From Modicisalibacter sp049808615 (GTDB lineage: Bacteria; Pseudomonadota; Gammaproteobacteria; Pseudomonadales; Halomonadaceae), in assembly GCF_049808615.1 (NCBI RefSeq), contig NZ_JBNCAN010000006.1, positions 118,275-182,274 of the forward strand: a stretch of DNA of 64,000 nucleotides, in the 5' to 3' direction. The translations under genes were made by a program, and so were the position numbers. Shown in pieces: positions 45,826-54,604 of the stretch (position 1 is its first letter; the number at the start of each line of letters is the position of its first letter). Below the pieces are notes generated by a model. The model was not told the origin of the DNA and searched no databases. It saw nothing but the letters and a program-made list of their open reading frames with translations.

Positions 45826-46446
45826 ATGACCCAGTTCTTCCAGATTCACCCTGAAAACCCTCAGAAACGTCTGATCGATCAGGCCGTCTCCATCATCCGT
45901 CAGGGCGGTGTGATCGCCTATCCCACCGACTCGGGGTATGCCCTGGGCTGTCATCTGGGCGAAAAGAAGGCCATCGAGAAGATCAAGTGGCTGCGTTCGC
46001 TGGACGACAAGCACAATTTTACTTTGGTGTGTTCCGATCTTTCCGAGATCGGCACCTATGCCAAGGTCGATAACGACGCCTTTCGTCTGCTCAAGAACAA
46101 TACCCCCGGTCCCTACACCTTCATTCTGGATGCCACCAGCGAAGTGCCGCGGTTGTTGTTGCATCCCAAGCGCCGTTCCATCGGCGTGCGGGTGCCGGAT
46201 CACCGCATCACTCATGAGCTGCTCGACACCCTGGGCGGCCCCTTGATGAGCGTGACGCTGATTCCGGTGGGTGAAGAGCTGCCGATGACCGATGCGGAGG
46301 AGATTCGTGAGCGTTTCAGCGCGCATCTCGAGCTGATCATCGATGGTGGCGCCTGCTCACTGGAACCTACCAGCGTGATCGATTTGCGCGAGATTCCGCC
46401 GGTCATCCTGCGCGAAGGCCGGGGCGATACCTCTCCCTTTCGTTGA
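45826..46446 (+). CDS. yciO: YciO family protein (Sua5/YrdC fold)
   Basis: A 206-residue protein of the Sua5/YciO/YrdC family. Family segments: IRQGGVIAYPTDSGYALGCHLGEKKAIEKIKWLR near the N-terminus, NNTPGPYTFILDAT, RRSIGVRVPDHRITHELL and GGACSLEPTSVIDL. Relatives make threonylcarbamoyl-AMP for tRNA t6A; YciO itself has only weak activity in E. coli, so its role is uncertain. The ATG follows AGGAG by five bases. Confidence 0.93.
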   Translation: MTQFFQIHPENPQKRLIDQAVSIIRQGGVIAYPTDSGYALGCHLGEKKAIEKIKWLRSLDDKHNFTLVCSDLSEIGTYAKVDNDAFRLLKNNTPGPYTFILDATSEVPRLLLHPKRRSIGVRVPDHRITHELLDTLGGPLMSVTLIPVGEELPMTDAEEIRERFSAHLELIIDGGACSLEPTSVIDLREIPPVILREGRGDTSPFR

Positions 46447-46463
46447 ATGCCTCTTGGTTGTGG

Positions 46464-46490
46464 AAATGCCGCTCCGCTGGGCGGCATTTT
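46464..46490. terminator. Bidirectional terminator between yciO and the ion channel gene
   Basis: AAATGCCGC (46464-46472), an 8-base loop and GCGGCATTT (46481-46489), then T. A perfect 9-bp stem with A/T ends lies in the 49-base gap between convergent genes. Confidence 0.8.
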
Positions 46491-46495
46491 AGCGA

Positions 46496-47392
46496 CTAGC
46501 CGGTAGGTGTGGCGGACGCTTGCTCATCATCGTGCTTTTTCTTGCGCGGATCCTCGCTTTCTTCGTCGAGCCAGGCACCGCAGCGCTTGCAGTAGCGCGC
46601 ATCGCGCTCGTGCCCTTCATGGCCGCAGCCGGGGCAGGCCTCGTCGGAATAACGCTGCTCCCGGATCGAGCGCATCATTTCGGCGGAAAAGACCCCGGTC
46701 GGCACGGCGAGGATGGCATAGCCCATGATCATGACCACGGACGACAGGAACTGCCCTAGGGGTGTCAGCGGCGTGATATCGCCGTAGCCCACGGTGGTCA
46801 GGGTCACGATGGCCCAGTAGATCGCCCGCGGGATGCTGGTGAAGCCTGCCTCGGGCGGCTCGATCAGATAGATCATCGAGCCGAAGATGATCACCAGCAT
46901 CAGCACCGTGGACAAAAACATCAGGATCTTGCGCGAACTGCGGCGCAGCGATTGCAGCAGGATCTTGCCTTCGCCCAGAAACTCCATGAGCCGCAGTACA
47001 CGAAAGACCCGCAGCACGCGCAGGATCCTCACCACCAGTAGCGACTGGGCGCCGGGTATGAGCAGGCTCAGCCAGGTCGGCAGAATCGATAGCAGGTCGA
47101 TGACGCCATAAAAGCTTTTCAGATAGCGCAGCGGACGATCCAGACAGTAGAGCCTCAGCGCCAGCTCGAGAGTGAATATCACGGTGAAGCCCCATTCCAT
47201 CCCGAGAAACAACGCTCCGTAGCGTGCATGCAGAGATGCCACGCTATCGAGCATGACAATGGCGACACTGATCAGGATCAGACTGATCAGTGCGATATCG
47301 AAACTCTTGGCGAGTCGCGTGTCCGACTCGAAGATGAGCTGGAACAGCCAGGTGCGCAGATCCATGCCGCCAGGACGTAACGGAGATGGCAA
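46496..47392 (-). CDS. Voltage-gated potassium channel-like protein with C-terminal zinc ribbon
   Basis: A six-helix cation channel of 298 residues. The S4 helix has regularly spaced arginines (VVRILRVLRVFRVLRLMEF), and the pore has the K+ selectivity filter TLTTVGYGDITPLT. The cytoplasmic tail carries two CxxC pairs (CPGCGHEGHERDARYCKRCGAW), a zinc-ribbon pattern not expected in a bare Kv-type channel, then a charged tail. It should sit in the inner membrane. Start: ATG 47392, with an in-frame ATG at 47365 as the alternative. Confidence 0.88.
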   Translation of the reverse strand: MPSPLRPGGMDLRTWLFQLIFESDTRLAKSFDIALISLILISVAIVMLDSVASLHARYGALFLGMEWGFTVIFTLELALRLYCLDRPLRYLKSFYGVIDLLSILPTWLSLLIPGAQSLLVVRILRVLRVFRVLRLMEFLGEGKILLQSLRRSSRKILMFLSTVLMLVIIFGSMIYLIEPPEAGFTSIPRAIYWAIVTLTTVGYGDITPLTPLGQFLSSVVMIMGYAILAVPTGVFSAEMMRSIREQRYSDEACPGCGHEGHERDARYCKRCGAWLDEESEDPRKKKHDDEQASATPTG

Positions 47393-47410
47393 GATCGGAC
47401 TCCTCGTGAA

Positions 47411-48268
47411 TCAAAGTGTCTGTTGCAGGCCCAGGCTGTGCCGCCCAAAGCTGGTGGTCAGCCAGTCAGGATGCGTCAAGGCGCTCGCCAGAGCACTTGC
47501 GTGACGCTGCTGCGCGATACTCAACTGTCTGTCACTGGCTAGGCCATGATATGTGTCGCGAGCCTTTTCCAGGAAGCATCGTTCTTCGGTATCGCGGTAG
47601 ATATCGAGCAGGCGTAAGGCATGATCGGCCCGGGTGCGGAGGCTCTCGTCGGGAGGCTGAAGTGGCCAGTGGCCTTTGTCCAACGCCATGCCGCGTTCGG
47701 CCTTGCTGGCAATGGACGGGCGCAGCGGCACCCGTTCGGCAAGCCCCTTCGCCAATTGCCACAAGGCACCGGGCTGCCCGCGCTTGAGCTCCAGTTCCAG
47801 CTCGTTGATGGCGATGCTGCGTCCGTTAGCGCGGATTTCACCCTGATCCAGGGCAGCCTCGATGGTGGCGTCCTCGGTCTCGAGCAGCCAGCGGCAGCGT
47901 TCGAAATCCGTGACAAAGCGCGGTTGGAGCGCTTCGAGGACAGCGTCGTCCAGGGCTTGAATGGGCGGCAAGTCGGCCAGGCCGATCAGATCCAGGCCAT
48001 CATCGCCAATCTTCCATTCCCATTCGCCACGGCTGGAAAGTCCCCCGGACCCGCGGCCGGCGGTCTTGAGTGTCTGTAGCCGGTGTTCCGGGGTGCGACG
48101 AACACGCAAGGCGATCCGGGCGGTCTCTAGTGCACCCTGGGCAGTGTCGTAATAGGTATTGGACAGCCACTCGAGCTTCATTGGGAGTTCGATGAGTAGT
48201 TCATGTCGCGGCAGACAAGATGCGGCGACATTGCCAAGTGCCAGCTTGAGTTCGATTTCTTCGGCCAT
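47411..48268 (-). CDS. CYTH domain protein (inorganic triphosphatase-like)
   Basis: A 285-residue protein whose N-terminal ~200 residues form a CYTH domain: the EIELKLAL motif at residues 4-11, then LSNTYYDTAQGAL, ALRVRRTPEHRLQTLKTAG and ELELELKRG further on. E. coli YgiF has this domain plus a CHAD domain and hydrolyses tripolyphosphate. Here the C-terminal region is short and only helical, so a complete CHAD domain is missing. It lies 18 bases upstream of the ion channel gene on the same strand and is divergent from the DUF47 phosphate gene. Confidence 0.85.
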   Translation of the reverse strand: MAEEIELKLALGNVAASCLPRHELLIELPMKLEWLSNTYYDTAQGALETARIALRVRRTPEHRLQTLKTAGRGSGGLSSRGEWEWKIGDDGLDLIGLADLPPIQALDDAVLEALQPRFVTDFERCRWLLETEDATIEAALDQGEIRANGRSIAINELELELKRGQPGALWQLAKGLAERVPLRPSIASKAERGMALDKGHWPLQPPDESLRTRADHALRLLDIYRDTEERCFLEKARDTYHGLASDRQLSIAQQRHASALASALTHPDWLTTSFGRHSLGLQQTL

Positions 48269-48366
48269 CAGGCTATCCTGTTGAGACGCTCGAATGAAAT
48301 TTCATGACGTTGCACGATGCAATCACTATACTATCGACGCCATTCCCAACCCATGACAGTCTTTAT

Positions 48367-49047
48367 ATGATGACGTCCAATCCGTTTTCAGCGTTGTTCG
48401 GGCGCTCGCCCTTTCAGCCGTTATTGGCGCATATCGTCAAGACCAGTGAGTGCGCCGATCAGTTATTGCCCTTCTTCGATGCCGCGCTGGCGGGCAACTG
48501 GGAAGAAGCTGCCCAGCACCGCGAGAAGGTGACCGCTCTCGAGAACGAGGCGGACGAGCTGAAAACCCAGTTACGCCTCAATCTACCTAACACCCTGTTT
48601 CTGCCGGTATCGCGCTCGGATCTACTTGAACTGATCAGCGTGCAGGACAAGATCGCCAATCGGGCCCGGGACATCACCGGCATCATGCTGGGACGTTCCA
48701 TGCAGATCCCCGAGCCCTTGGCGACACCGATGCGCGGCTATCTGGAGATCGCACTGGCGGCCGTGGCCCAGGCGCGCAAGGCACTGGAAGAGCTCGAGTC
48801 GCTACTCGAATCCGGCTTCGGTCGCAATGTGGCGCAACTCATGGAAAACCTGATTCGCGACCTGCACGATCTCGAGCATCAAGCGGATGCTCAGGAAATC
48901 GCCATTCGTCGTCAACTCTTCGATCTCGAAGACGATCTGCCGCCCGTGGATGTGATGTTTCTCTACAAGATCATCGACTGGATCGGGGATCTTGCCGATC
49001 GCGCCGAGCGCGTTGGCAGTCGACTACAGATACTCACTGCCCGCTGA
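48367..49047 (+). CDS. DUF47 family phosphate-transport regulator (PhoU-like)
   Basis: A 226-residue all-helical PhoU-like protein (TIGR00153). It starts near MTSNPFSALFGRSPFQPL with the conserved region CADQLLPFFDAALAGNW, HREKVTALENEADELKTQLRLNLPNTLFLPVSRSDLLELISVQDKIAN and IIDWIGDLADRAERVGSRL at the end. It lies 65 bases before a PiT transporter; this pair is widespread, and the DUF47 partner is thought to modulate low-affinity phosphate uptake. ATGs at 48367 and 48370 are both possible. Confidence 0.92.
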   Translation: MMTSNPFSALFGRSPFQPLLAHIVKTSECADQLLPFFDAALAGNWEEAAQHREKVTALENEADELKTQLRLNLPNTLFLPVSRSDLLELISVQDKIANRARDITGIMLGRSMQIPEPLATPMRGYLEIALAAVAQARKALEELESLLESGFGRNVAQLMENLIRDLHDLEHQADAQEIAIRRQLFDLEDDLPPVDVMFLYKIIDWIGDLADRAERVGSRLQILTAR

Positions 49048-49112
49048 ATCCACGTCCCGTCGCGGTTACGTGGATTCGCTCATGAACGCCACCCAAAAAC
49101 GAACGGCTGCCC

Positions 49113-50381
49113 ATGTTTATCATTGAGCAATACGGTGACGTATTCATCATTCTTGCCTGTATCTTCGGTTTCTTCATGGCCTGGGGGGTTGGTGCCAACG
49201 ATGTGGCTAACGCCATGGGCACCTCCGTCGGATCCAAGGCCATCACCATCAAGCAGGCGATTCTGATCGCGGTAATCTTCGAATTTCTGGGGGCCTGGCT
49301 AGCCGGCGGCCAGGTCACCGAGACCATTCGCAAAGGCATCATCAACCCCGAACTCCTCGTGGATGATCCGCAACTGCTGGTCTATGGCATGCTGGCCTCG
49401 TTGCTGGCAGCGGGCTTATGGCTGTTGATCGCCTCGGCCCGCGGATGGCCGGTGTCGACCACCCATTCCATCGTCGGCGCCATTGTCGGTTTCGCCGTGG
49501 CCGGGTTGGGAGTCGATGCCGTCGGCTGGGGCAAGGTTGGTCAGATTGCCGCCAGCTGGGTAGTGTCGCCAGTGCTGGCGGGTACCTTCGGCTTCGTCCT
49601 GTTCAAGTCGGTGCAGTTGCTGATCTTCGAGAGTCGGGACCCTTTCGCGGCGGCCAAGCGCTATGTGCCGGCGTATATCTTTCTGGTGGGTTTTATCGTC
49701 GCCATGGTGACGCTGGTCAAGGGGCTATCCCATGTGGGGCTGAATCTGAGCTTTGCTCAAAGCCTATTGCTCGCCACCGGTATCGGTTTGACGATCATGC
49801 TGTTGGGCATCGGGCTCGAGAACCGGATCAATCGCACCAAGGGCGCCAAGAACGGTGATTTTCAATTCTCCAGCGTCGAGCGCGTCTTCGGCGTACTGAT
49901 GATGTTCACCGCCTGCGCCATGGCGTTTGCCCATGGGTCCAACGATGTCGCCAATGCCGTCGGACCACTGGCCGCGGTGATCAGCGTGGTGCGCACCCAC
50001 GGCGAGATAGATGGTGCGGCAATTCTGCCCTGGTGGGTGCTGGTATTGGGGGGCGCGGGTATCGTTGTCGGTCTGGTGACCTATGGGCACCGCGTGATTG
50101 CAACCGTCGGTACCGGCATCACCGAATTGACACCGAGCCGTGGTTTCGCCGCCACCCTGGCGGCGGCCACCACCGTGGTCCTGGCCTCGGGAACCGGGTT
50201 GCCGGTTTCCACCACCCATACCCTGGTGGGCGCAGTGCTGGGGGTGGGCTTGGCGCGCGGTATGGCGGCGCTCAACCTGCGGGTGCTCGGCACCATCATT
50301 CTGTCCTGGCTGATTACCTTGCCGGCCGGCGCCATGTTGGCGATCCTGTTCTTCTTCATGTTCAAGGGCATGTTCGGCTGA
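49113..50381 (+). CDS. PiT family inorganic phosphate transporter
   Basis: A 422-residue membrane protein with about ten to twelve helices. The two PiT signatures are GANDVANAMGTSVGSKAIT (near residue 28) and AFAHGSNDVANAVGPLAA (near residue 270); further repeat blocks are GWPVSTTHSIVGAIVGFA and GLPVSTTHTLVGAVLGVG. PiT proteins import phosphate with protons or, in some clades, Na+. It is downstream of its DUF47 partner, presumably as one operon. Confidence 0.96.
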   Translation: MFIIEQYGDVFIILACIFGFFMAWGVGANDVANAMGTSVGSKAITIKQAILIAVIFEFLGAWLAGGQVTETIRKGIINPELLVDDPQLLVYGMLASLLAAGLWLLIASARGWPVSTTHSIVGAIVGFAVAGLGVDAVGWGKVGQIAASWVVSPVLAGTFGFVLFKSVQLLIFESRDPFAAAKRYVPAYIFLVGFIVAMVTLVKGLSHVGLNLSFAQSLLLATGIGLTIMLLGIGLENRINRTKGAKNGDFQFSSVERVFGVLMMFTACAMAFAHGSNDVANAVGPLAAVISVVRTHGEIDGAAILPWWVLVLGGAGIVVGLVTYGHRVIATVGTGITELTPSRGFAATLAAATTVVLASGTGLPVSTTHTLVGAVLGVGLARGMAALNLRVLGTIILSWLITLPAGAMLAILFFFMFKGMFG

Positions 50382-50463
50382 GACATTCTGAGGCATAAGG
50401 GGAGGCAGCGGCTCTGTTATAGTGCTTCGCCTGGTTCGGTTTTCCTGCGATCGGGGACAGGTC

Positions 50464-51777
50464 TTGAATACACATTTTCCCTTCGTCGAGTGGTTTCGTA
50501 ATTCGTCGCCTTACATCAATACGCATCGTGGGCGTACCTTCGTCATCCTGATCGAAGGCGACGCCATGATCGACGAGCGTGGCGAACAGCTGATCCAGGA
50601 TCTGGCCCTGTTGCATACCCTCGGGGTGCGTCTGGTGCTGGTCTACGGTATTCGTCCTCAGGTCAGCCAGGTGCTCGAGGAATCGGATATCGCGCCACAA
50701 CGCTATGAAGGACGCTGGGTAGCCGATCAAGTCATCATGGCGTGTGTCGAGCGCGTGGCGGCACAGCAGCGATTGTGGCTGGAGGCGCGTTTTTCTCTGG
50801 GCCTGCCCAATACACCGCTGCACGGTGTCGAGCTCGTCGCGGTGTCCGGTAATCTCGTCATGGCCAAACCCCTGGGAGTGCGTCGAGGCATCGACTTCGA
50901 TCGCAGTGGCGAAGTGCGCCGGGTGCGTAAAAGTGCCATCGGTGCGCTGCTCGAGCGGGAAGCCTTGGTGGTGCTACCACCGCTGGGATTCTCGAGTACC
51001 GGCGAAGTGTTCGATCTGGATGCCTCTGAAGTGGCCCAGCACGCTGCCATCGCGCTCAAGGCCGATAAGCTGATCCTGCTGGGAGACGCCGATGGGCTGC
51101 ATGATGCAAGCGGTCGGCTGCAGCGTCAGCTGTCCCCGGACGAGGCGGAGCCCTTGCGTGCTGCCGCTGCCCCGGGCAGCGAACTCGCGCGGCACTTGAG
51201 TGCCGCCTGCGAGGCGGCGCGCCACGGCGTAGGTCGTACCCACCTGTTGCCTTGGCACAATCATGATGCGCTGCTGGGTGAGCTATTCACTCGAGACGGG
51301 GTGGGAACGATGATCACCCAGCACCGTTATGAGCAGCTGCGTCCCGCTGAACTGCGCGACATTGCCGGTTTACTTGAGCTGCTGCGGCCACTGCAAGAAC
51401 ACGACGTTCTGATCGAGCGCTCCCGGGAACGACTCGAACAGGAGATCGACGACTATCTGGTCATCGAGCGTGATGGCATGATCATTGGCTGCGCCGCGCT
51501 GCATTTGTTTCCCGATACCGCCATGGGTGAGCTCGCCTGTGTTGCCGTCCATGCCGATTATCGTGGCAGCGCCCGGGCGGAATTATTGCTCGCCGAGGTA
51601 GAGCGGCGTGCTCGGCGGCGTGGACTCGAGGCATTGTTCGCTCTGACGACCCATACCGCTCACTGGTTCATCGAGCATGGCTTCGTTCACTCCCGCATCG
51701 AGTTATTACCGGCGCTTAGACGCGATGCCTACAACCATGCTCGAAAATCCAAGATTCTGCTCAAGCAGATGAATTGA
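50464..51777 (+). CDS. argA: N-acetylglutamate synthase (ArgA)
   Basis: The first step of arginine synthesis: acetyl-CoA plus glutamate. The N-terminal amino acid kinase-like domain is VEWFRNSSPYINTHRGRTFVILIEGDA with HTLGVRLVLVYGIRPQV; the C-terminal GNAT domain contains GELACVAVHADYRGSARAELLL and ALTTHTAHWFIEHGF. I prefer the TTG at 50464 as start (437 residues), because the upstream GTG (50422) forms the end of a TATAGT -10-like element and the N-terminus would then be unlike the family. The kinase domain should carry arginine feedback inhibition. Confidence 0.95.
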   Translation: MNTHFPFVEWFRNSSPYINTHRGRTFVILIEGDAMIDERGEQLIQDLALLHTLGVRLVLVYGIRPQVSQVLEESDIAPQRYEGRWVADQVIMACVERVAAQQRLWLEARFSLGLPNTPLHGVELVAVSGNLVMAKPLGVRRGIDFDRSGEVRRVRKSAIGALLEREALVVLPPLGFSSTGEVFDLDASEVAQHAAIALKADKLILLGDADGLHDASGRLQRQLSPDEAEPLRAAAAPGSELARHLSAACEAARHGVGRTHLLPWHNHDALLGELFTRDGVGTMITQHRYEQLRPAELRDIAGLLELLRPLQEHDVLIERSRERLEQEIDDYLVIERDGMIIGCAALHLFPDTAMGELACVAVHADYRGSARAELLLAEVERRARRRGLEALFALTTHTAHWFIEHGFVHSRIELLPALRRDAYNHARKSKILLKQMN

Positions 51778-51994
51778 AACGCACTTTCTGAAATATCCTT
51801 TTGCTGTCGCTAGTCAGATACTCGCTAACCACCTGTTTTTGATCGAAACATTCGGCACAATGAATTGCTCGTTGCCGTTTAGAGACGTAATGAATGTGCC
51901 TCGCGTCCCTTTTTATCCATGAACGCAGTTATTCGCTTATAGGGTTATTTGAGAAGAAATATAACCTTTTGTTTTTTAAAGCATATAGGGGTTA

Positions 51995-52011
51995 TTGGCA
52001 TGCCTATCGCA
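51995..52011 (+). promoter_or_regulatory. Sigma-54-type (-24/-12) promoter
   Basis: TTGGCATGCCTATCGCA compared with TTGGCACG-N4-TTGCA: the GG (51997-51998) and GC (52009-52010) are present with exactly ten bases between, and only two other consensus positions differ. The expected start is near 52022. GlrR, an activator with a GAFTGA loop, is encoded 3 kb downstream. Confidence 0.6.
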
Positions 52012-52021
52012 ACATGTTACG

Positions 52022-52468
52022 TGAGCGGCAGGAATAGATCGAAGCATTTAGCTCATTTCCTGTTTGGTCAATCGAAAGCATGACCCCTTGGGCTTGTTCT
52101 TTCAGATTGGCAAATGCGTTTGCTCCACGCGATGTGTGACTCAAGTTGCGATGAGATGGGTACCGCCGTTACGGCATGGAAAGGTACCTTTTGGGCAAGG
52201 AGGCCCGGCACGGACGCCATTCCCCCGTGAGGGGGATCAATTTGGATACGACGCCCAGGCGGCGCATCAAAGAACGAAGCACGGCGGTTCGCCGCTGACA
52301 TTAAATCGCCAGTTCCTGTTAGACATTGACGCGATTTCATGGCTTCGGGTCCCTCGGGACCATCCGAGTTCTCGGCGATGTCTAAACAGGTAGGCATTCA
52401 AAGAGCACTCACTTGACCCTTCAGTTCCCTGCGTACCTTGGGCCGGCTTTTGTCGGCCCTCTTTTTTT
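52022..52468 (+). ncRNA. Candidate sigma-54-dependent structured RNA upstream of glrK
   Basis: From the predicted sigma-54 start to the terminator is ~447 bases with no open frame that looks real. Strong hairpins are visible: CCCCC-GTGA-GGGGG (52222-52235), GCGG-TTCG-CCGC near 52283-52295, and a long stem of CCTGTTAGACAT (52315-52326) with ATGTCTAAACAGG (52378-52390), one bulge only, enclosing another hairpin. In enterobacteria the small RNA GlmY lies just upstream of glrK under sigma-54/GlrR control; the position matches, but I see no sequence link to GlmY and this RNA is longer. A processed or shorter RNA is possible. Confidence 0.5.
52440..52468 (+). terminator. Rho-independent terminator upstream of glrK
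   Basis: GGGCCG, loop GCTTTTGT, CGGCCC, then TCTTTTTTT. Strong stem and T-tract on the plus strand. It lies 100 bases before glrK and ends a transcript that starts in the preceding non-coding spacer. Confidence 0.92.
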
Positions 52469-52568
52469 GCGTTGTTTAGATGTCTACGACTTTGCTTGGC
52501 GGCAACTCTGGTATGCTATGCGGATAAGACTCATGATTTCGATCCTTTTTCTGCATAGAACCGTTGCC

Positions 52569-54065
52569 ATGACCTCACAGGTCTCACGCCGCTGGCGTCC
52601 TCGATCATTATTGCAGCTGGTACTGCTGGCCTTCCTCGTAGTGATGCTGCCCATTGCCGTCCTGATGTTTCAGGCGGGGCAGGCGCTTTCGGAACTTTCC
52701 TATCTGGCTGATATCAGCGCGCGTCAGGCTGTCGAACAGACACGGCGTGCCCGGGCACTCTCCAATCTGGCGCTGGAAATGGAGCGCAGTGCTCGTCAGT
52801 ATGCCGTGGTCGAGCAGCCCGGTCTGATGGAAATCTATGCCTCCAAGGTCGAAGAGTACGCAGCCTTACTCGAGGCCCAGCAGCGCCTGTTGCCTAATAA
52901 TTCGGATATCGCTGTGCTGAGCGATCAGATCGAGGCACTGGCGATGCTGCCGACCATGACCGTTGAAGAAGTCAGCGAGAATCTGGACGGCTTCGCGAGT
53001 TTTGGTGAGCACACCAGCGCCGTGCGCGAGGCGACCAATCGCCAGATCGATAATCGTATCGAAAATATCAGCGCTCAGGCCGAGGAGGTGCAACGCCGGC
53101 TGTGGTTGCAGACCGCGGCCCTGGTGTCGGCAAGTCTCGCTCTGATGCTGCTGTTCACCTGGTTGATCATTCGCCCGATACGCCAGATCGAGCGGCGCAT
53201 ACTGACGCTGGGCAGCGGTATGGAACCTGCGTCGTCACATTTGATCCAAGGACCAGCGGAGTTGGTCAACCTGGGCGAGCGCCTGGATTGGCTGTCCGTA
53301 CGCTTGAGTGAACTCGAGGCGCAGAAACAGCAATTTCTGCGTCATATGTCACATGAACTCAAGACACCGCTGGCCAGTGTTCGTGAAGGTACCAGCCTGC
53401 TCTCCGACGGCATCGTCGGTGAATTGACCCAGCGCCAGCTCGAAATCGTCGAATTGATCGATACCAGCGGACTGGAGTTGCAGCGACTGATCGAACAACT
53501 ACTAGACTATAATCTGTTGCAGCACAATCAGACTGCCGACAACGAATGCTTCAATGTGGCCACCTTGATACAGGAGGTATTGGGCAAACATCAGCTGGCG
53601 CTAAGCAAGAAAGGCATGCAGGTCAGTGCATCGCGCTCCCCCATTGAATGGATGGCAGATCGTGACCGCACTGCACGAGTGCTGGATAATCTGGTGTCCA
53701 ACGCTATCGCCTACGGCGAGGACGGGGGGCAGCTGGAAATACGCACAAGTCAACATGGTCCGACGTTGACAATTGACGTTGCCAATAGCGGTGAGCCGAT
53801 CGATAGTGCCGACCGCGAACGACTATTCGAGGCCTTCTATCAGGGTCGTGCTCGGCGCAAGGGGCCAATCAAAGGTTCGGGTATCGGACTCTCCGTCGCG
53901 GCAGATTGCGCCCGGGCGCAACAAGGTCAGTTGACCCTGGCCGATGATGACACCCTGGCGGTATGTTTCCGCCTGACATTGCCCTGGAATGGGGGCGACG
54001 TCCTCGATAACGATAATTGGACGCAGCAGACGATGCTGACGCTCGATACGAACGCAAGGAATTGA
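52569..54065 (+). CDS. glrK: Sensor histidine kinase GlrK (QseE)
   Basis: The membrane sensor of the GlrK/GlrR system. I chose the ATG at 52569 (498 residues); an earlier ATG at 52533 is possible, but anything before 52470 would include a terminator. Plan: a membrane helix near residues 14-36, a periplasmic region (ALSNLALEMERSARQYAVVEQPGL), a second membrane helix near residues 181-200, HAMP, the phospho-acceptor region HMSHELKTPLASV with His262, and an ATPase domain with RVLDNLVSNAIAYG and GSGIGLSVA. The N-terminus SLLQLVLLAFLVVMLPI resembles E. coli GlrK. qseG overlaps its stop codon. Confidence 0.93.
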   Translation: MTSQVSRRWRPRSLLQLVLLAFLVVMLPIAVLMFQAGQALSELSYLADISARQAVEQTRRARALSNLALEMERSARQYAVVEQPGLMEIYASKVEEYAALLEAQQRLLPNNSDIAVLSDQIEALAMLPTMTVEEVSENLDGFASFGEHTSAVREATNRQIDNRIENISAQAEEVQRRLWLQTAALVSASLALMLLFTWLIIRPIRQIERRILTLGSGMEPASSHLIQGPAELVNLGERLDWLSVRLSELEAQKQQFLRHMSHELKTPLASVREGTSLLSDGIVGELTQRQLEIVELIDTSGLELQRLIEQLLDYNLLQHNQTADNECFNVATLIQEVLGKHQLALSKKGMQVSASRSPIEWMADRDRTARVLDNLVSNAIAYGEDGGQLEIRTSQHGPTLTIDVANSGEPIDSADRERLFEAFYQGRARRKGPIKGSGIGLSVAADCARAQQGQLTLADDDTLAVCFRLTLPWNGGDVLDNDNWTQQTMLTLDTNARN

Positions 54066-54604
54066 TGGGTATGAAACGAATACAGTTGCTGGCCGGCTTG
54101 CTGGCGGCCTCGCTTCTGGCGGGGTGCAATATACTGCCGGAAATGGCCGGGGCCGATTCGGCCCCAGAAGAATCGAACCAATGCTTATCCGACGTGCCCA
54201 GCCTGAAAAAGAGCGACTGCATGTTGAGCGCCTGGGTCGATTTCGGTCTGGCGGCTCAGCGTGCCGACCAGGAGTGGCGTGATCGGATTCTCGAGAGGGT
54301 CGAGGGCGACACCCCCAACAAGCGTCTGGCCCGAGCGGTGGTCTATTCCTGGTCGCGCCAGAGCCAATGGGACGATGCCGCGGAACTGCTCGAGGCCGAC
54401 CTGTCGGCGGCACCCAGCGAGTTGCAGCCCCTGCTTCGGCAGTGGCTGAACGGTCTGGAGGCACGCAGGAAACTACTGGGAGACCTCTACAGAAGTGAAG
54501 CCTCTCGTCGCCAGGCGGTTCAGGAGCGCGATGATCTTGCCAAGAAACTCGATGCGCTAACGGCGATCGAAGAAAGTATCAATTCGCGAAACCAAACGCC
54601 CTAG
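54065..54604 (+). CDS. qseG: QseG-like lipoprotein of the GlrK/GlrR system
   Basis: A lipoprotein of about 177-179 residues between glrK and glrR. The signal peptide ends at a lipobox LLAGC (residue ~19-23), which would be lipidated. The rest has CLSD, ..DCMLSAWVDFGL and a helical, Leu/Arg-rich C-terminal half. In enterobacteria the lipoprotein QseG stimulates GlrK from the outer membrane. ATGs at 54065 and 54071 share one AAGGA (four and ten bases away). The TAG stop consists of the target TA plus the first G of the MITE copy B, so the end may have been trimmed by that insertion. Confidence 0.75.
   Translation: MGMKRIQLLAGLLAASLLAGCNILPEMAGADSAPEESNQCLSDVPSLKKSDCMLSAWVDFGLAAQRADQEWRDRILERVEGDTPNKRLARAVVYSWSRQSQWDDAAELLEADLSAAPSELQPLLRQWLNGLEARRKLLGDLYRSEASRRQAVQERDDLAKKLDALTAIEESINSRNQTP

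Larger units (their letters stand above)
51778..52568. other. Long non-coding spacer between argA and glrK with a candidate sigma-54 RNA gene
   Basis: No credible protein gene lies in these ~790 bases. The first ~215 bases are A+T-rich near 51900-51990. A sigma-54-type promoter (51995-52011) is followed by ~430 bases of G+C-richer, hairpin-forming sequence ending in a strong terminator (52440-52468). The glrK promoter, possibly the extended -10 TGGTATGCT near 52509, then lies between the terminator and the gene. Confidence 0.65.

Noticed and set aside
51858..51878. A second TCGGCAC..TTGC match resembling a sigma-54 promoter
   Set aside because: The spacing between GG and GC is 11 rather than 10 bases, which normally abolishes sigma-54 recognition.
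52064..52397. 109-codon frames on both strands in the argA-glrK spacer
   Set aside because: No ribosome site or family resemblance; they overlap strong hairpins, so the RNA reading is preferred.
52413..52568. Longer N-terminus for GlrK starting at 52413
   Set aside because: It would contain the Rho-independent terminator at 52440-52468, and the family N-terminus begins near 52569.
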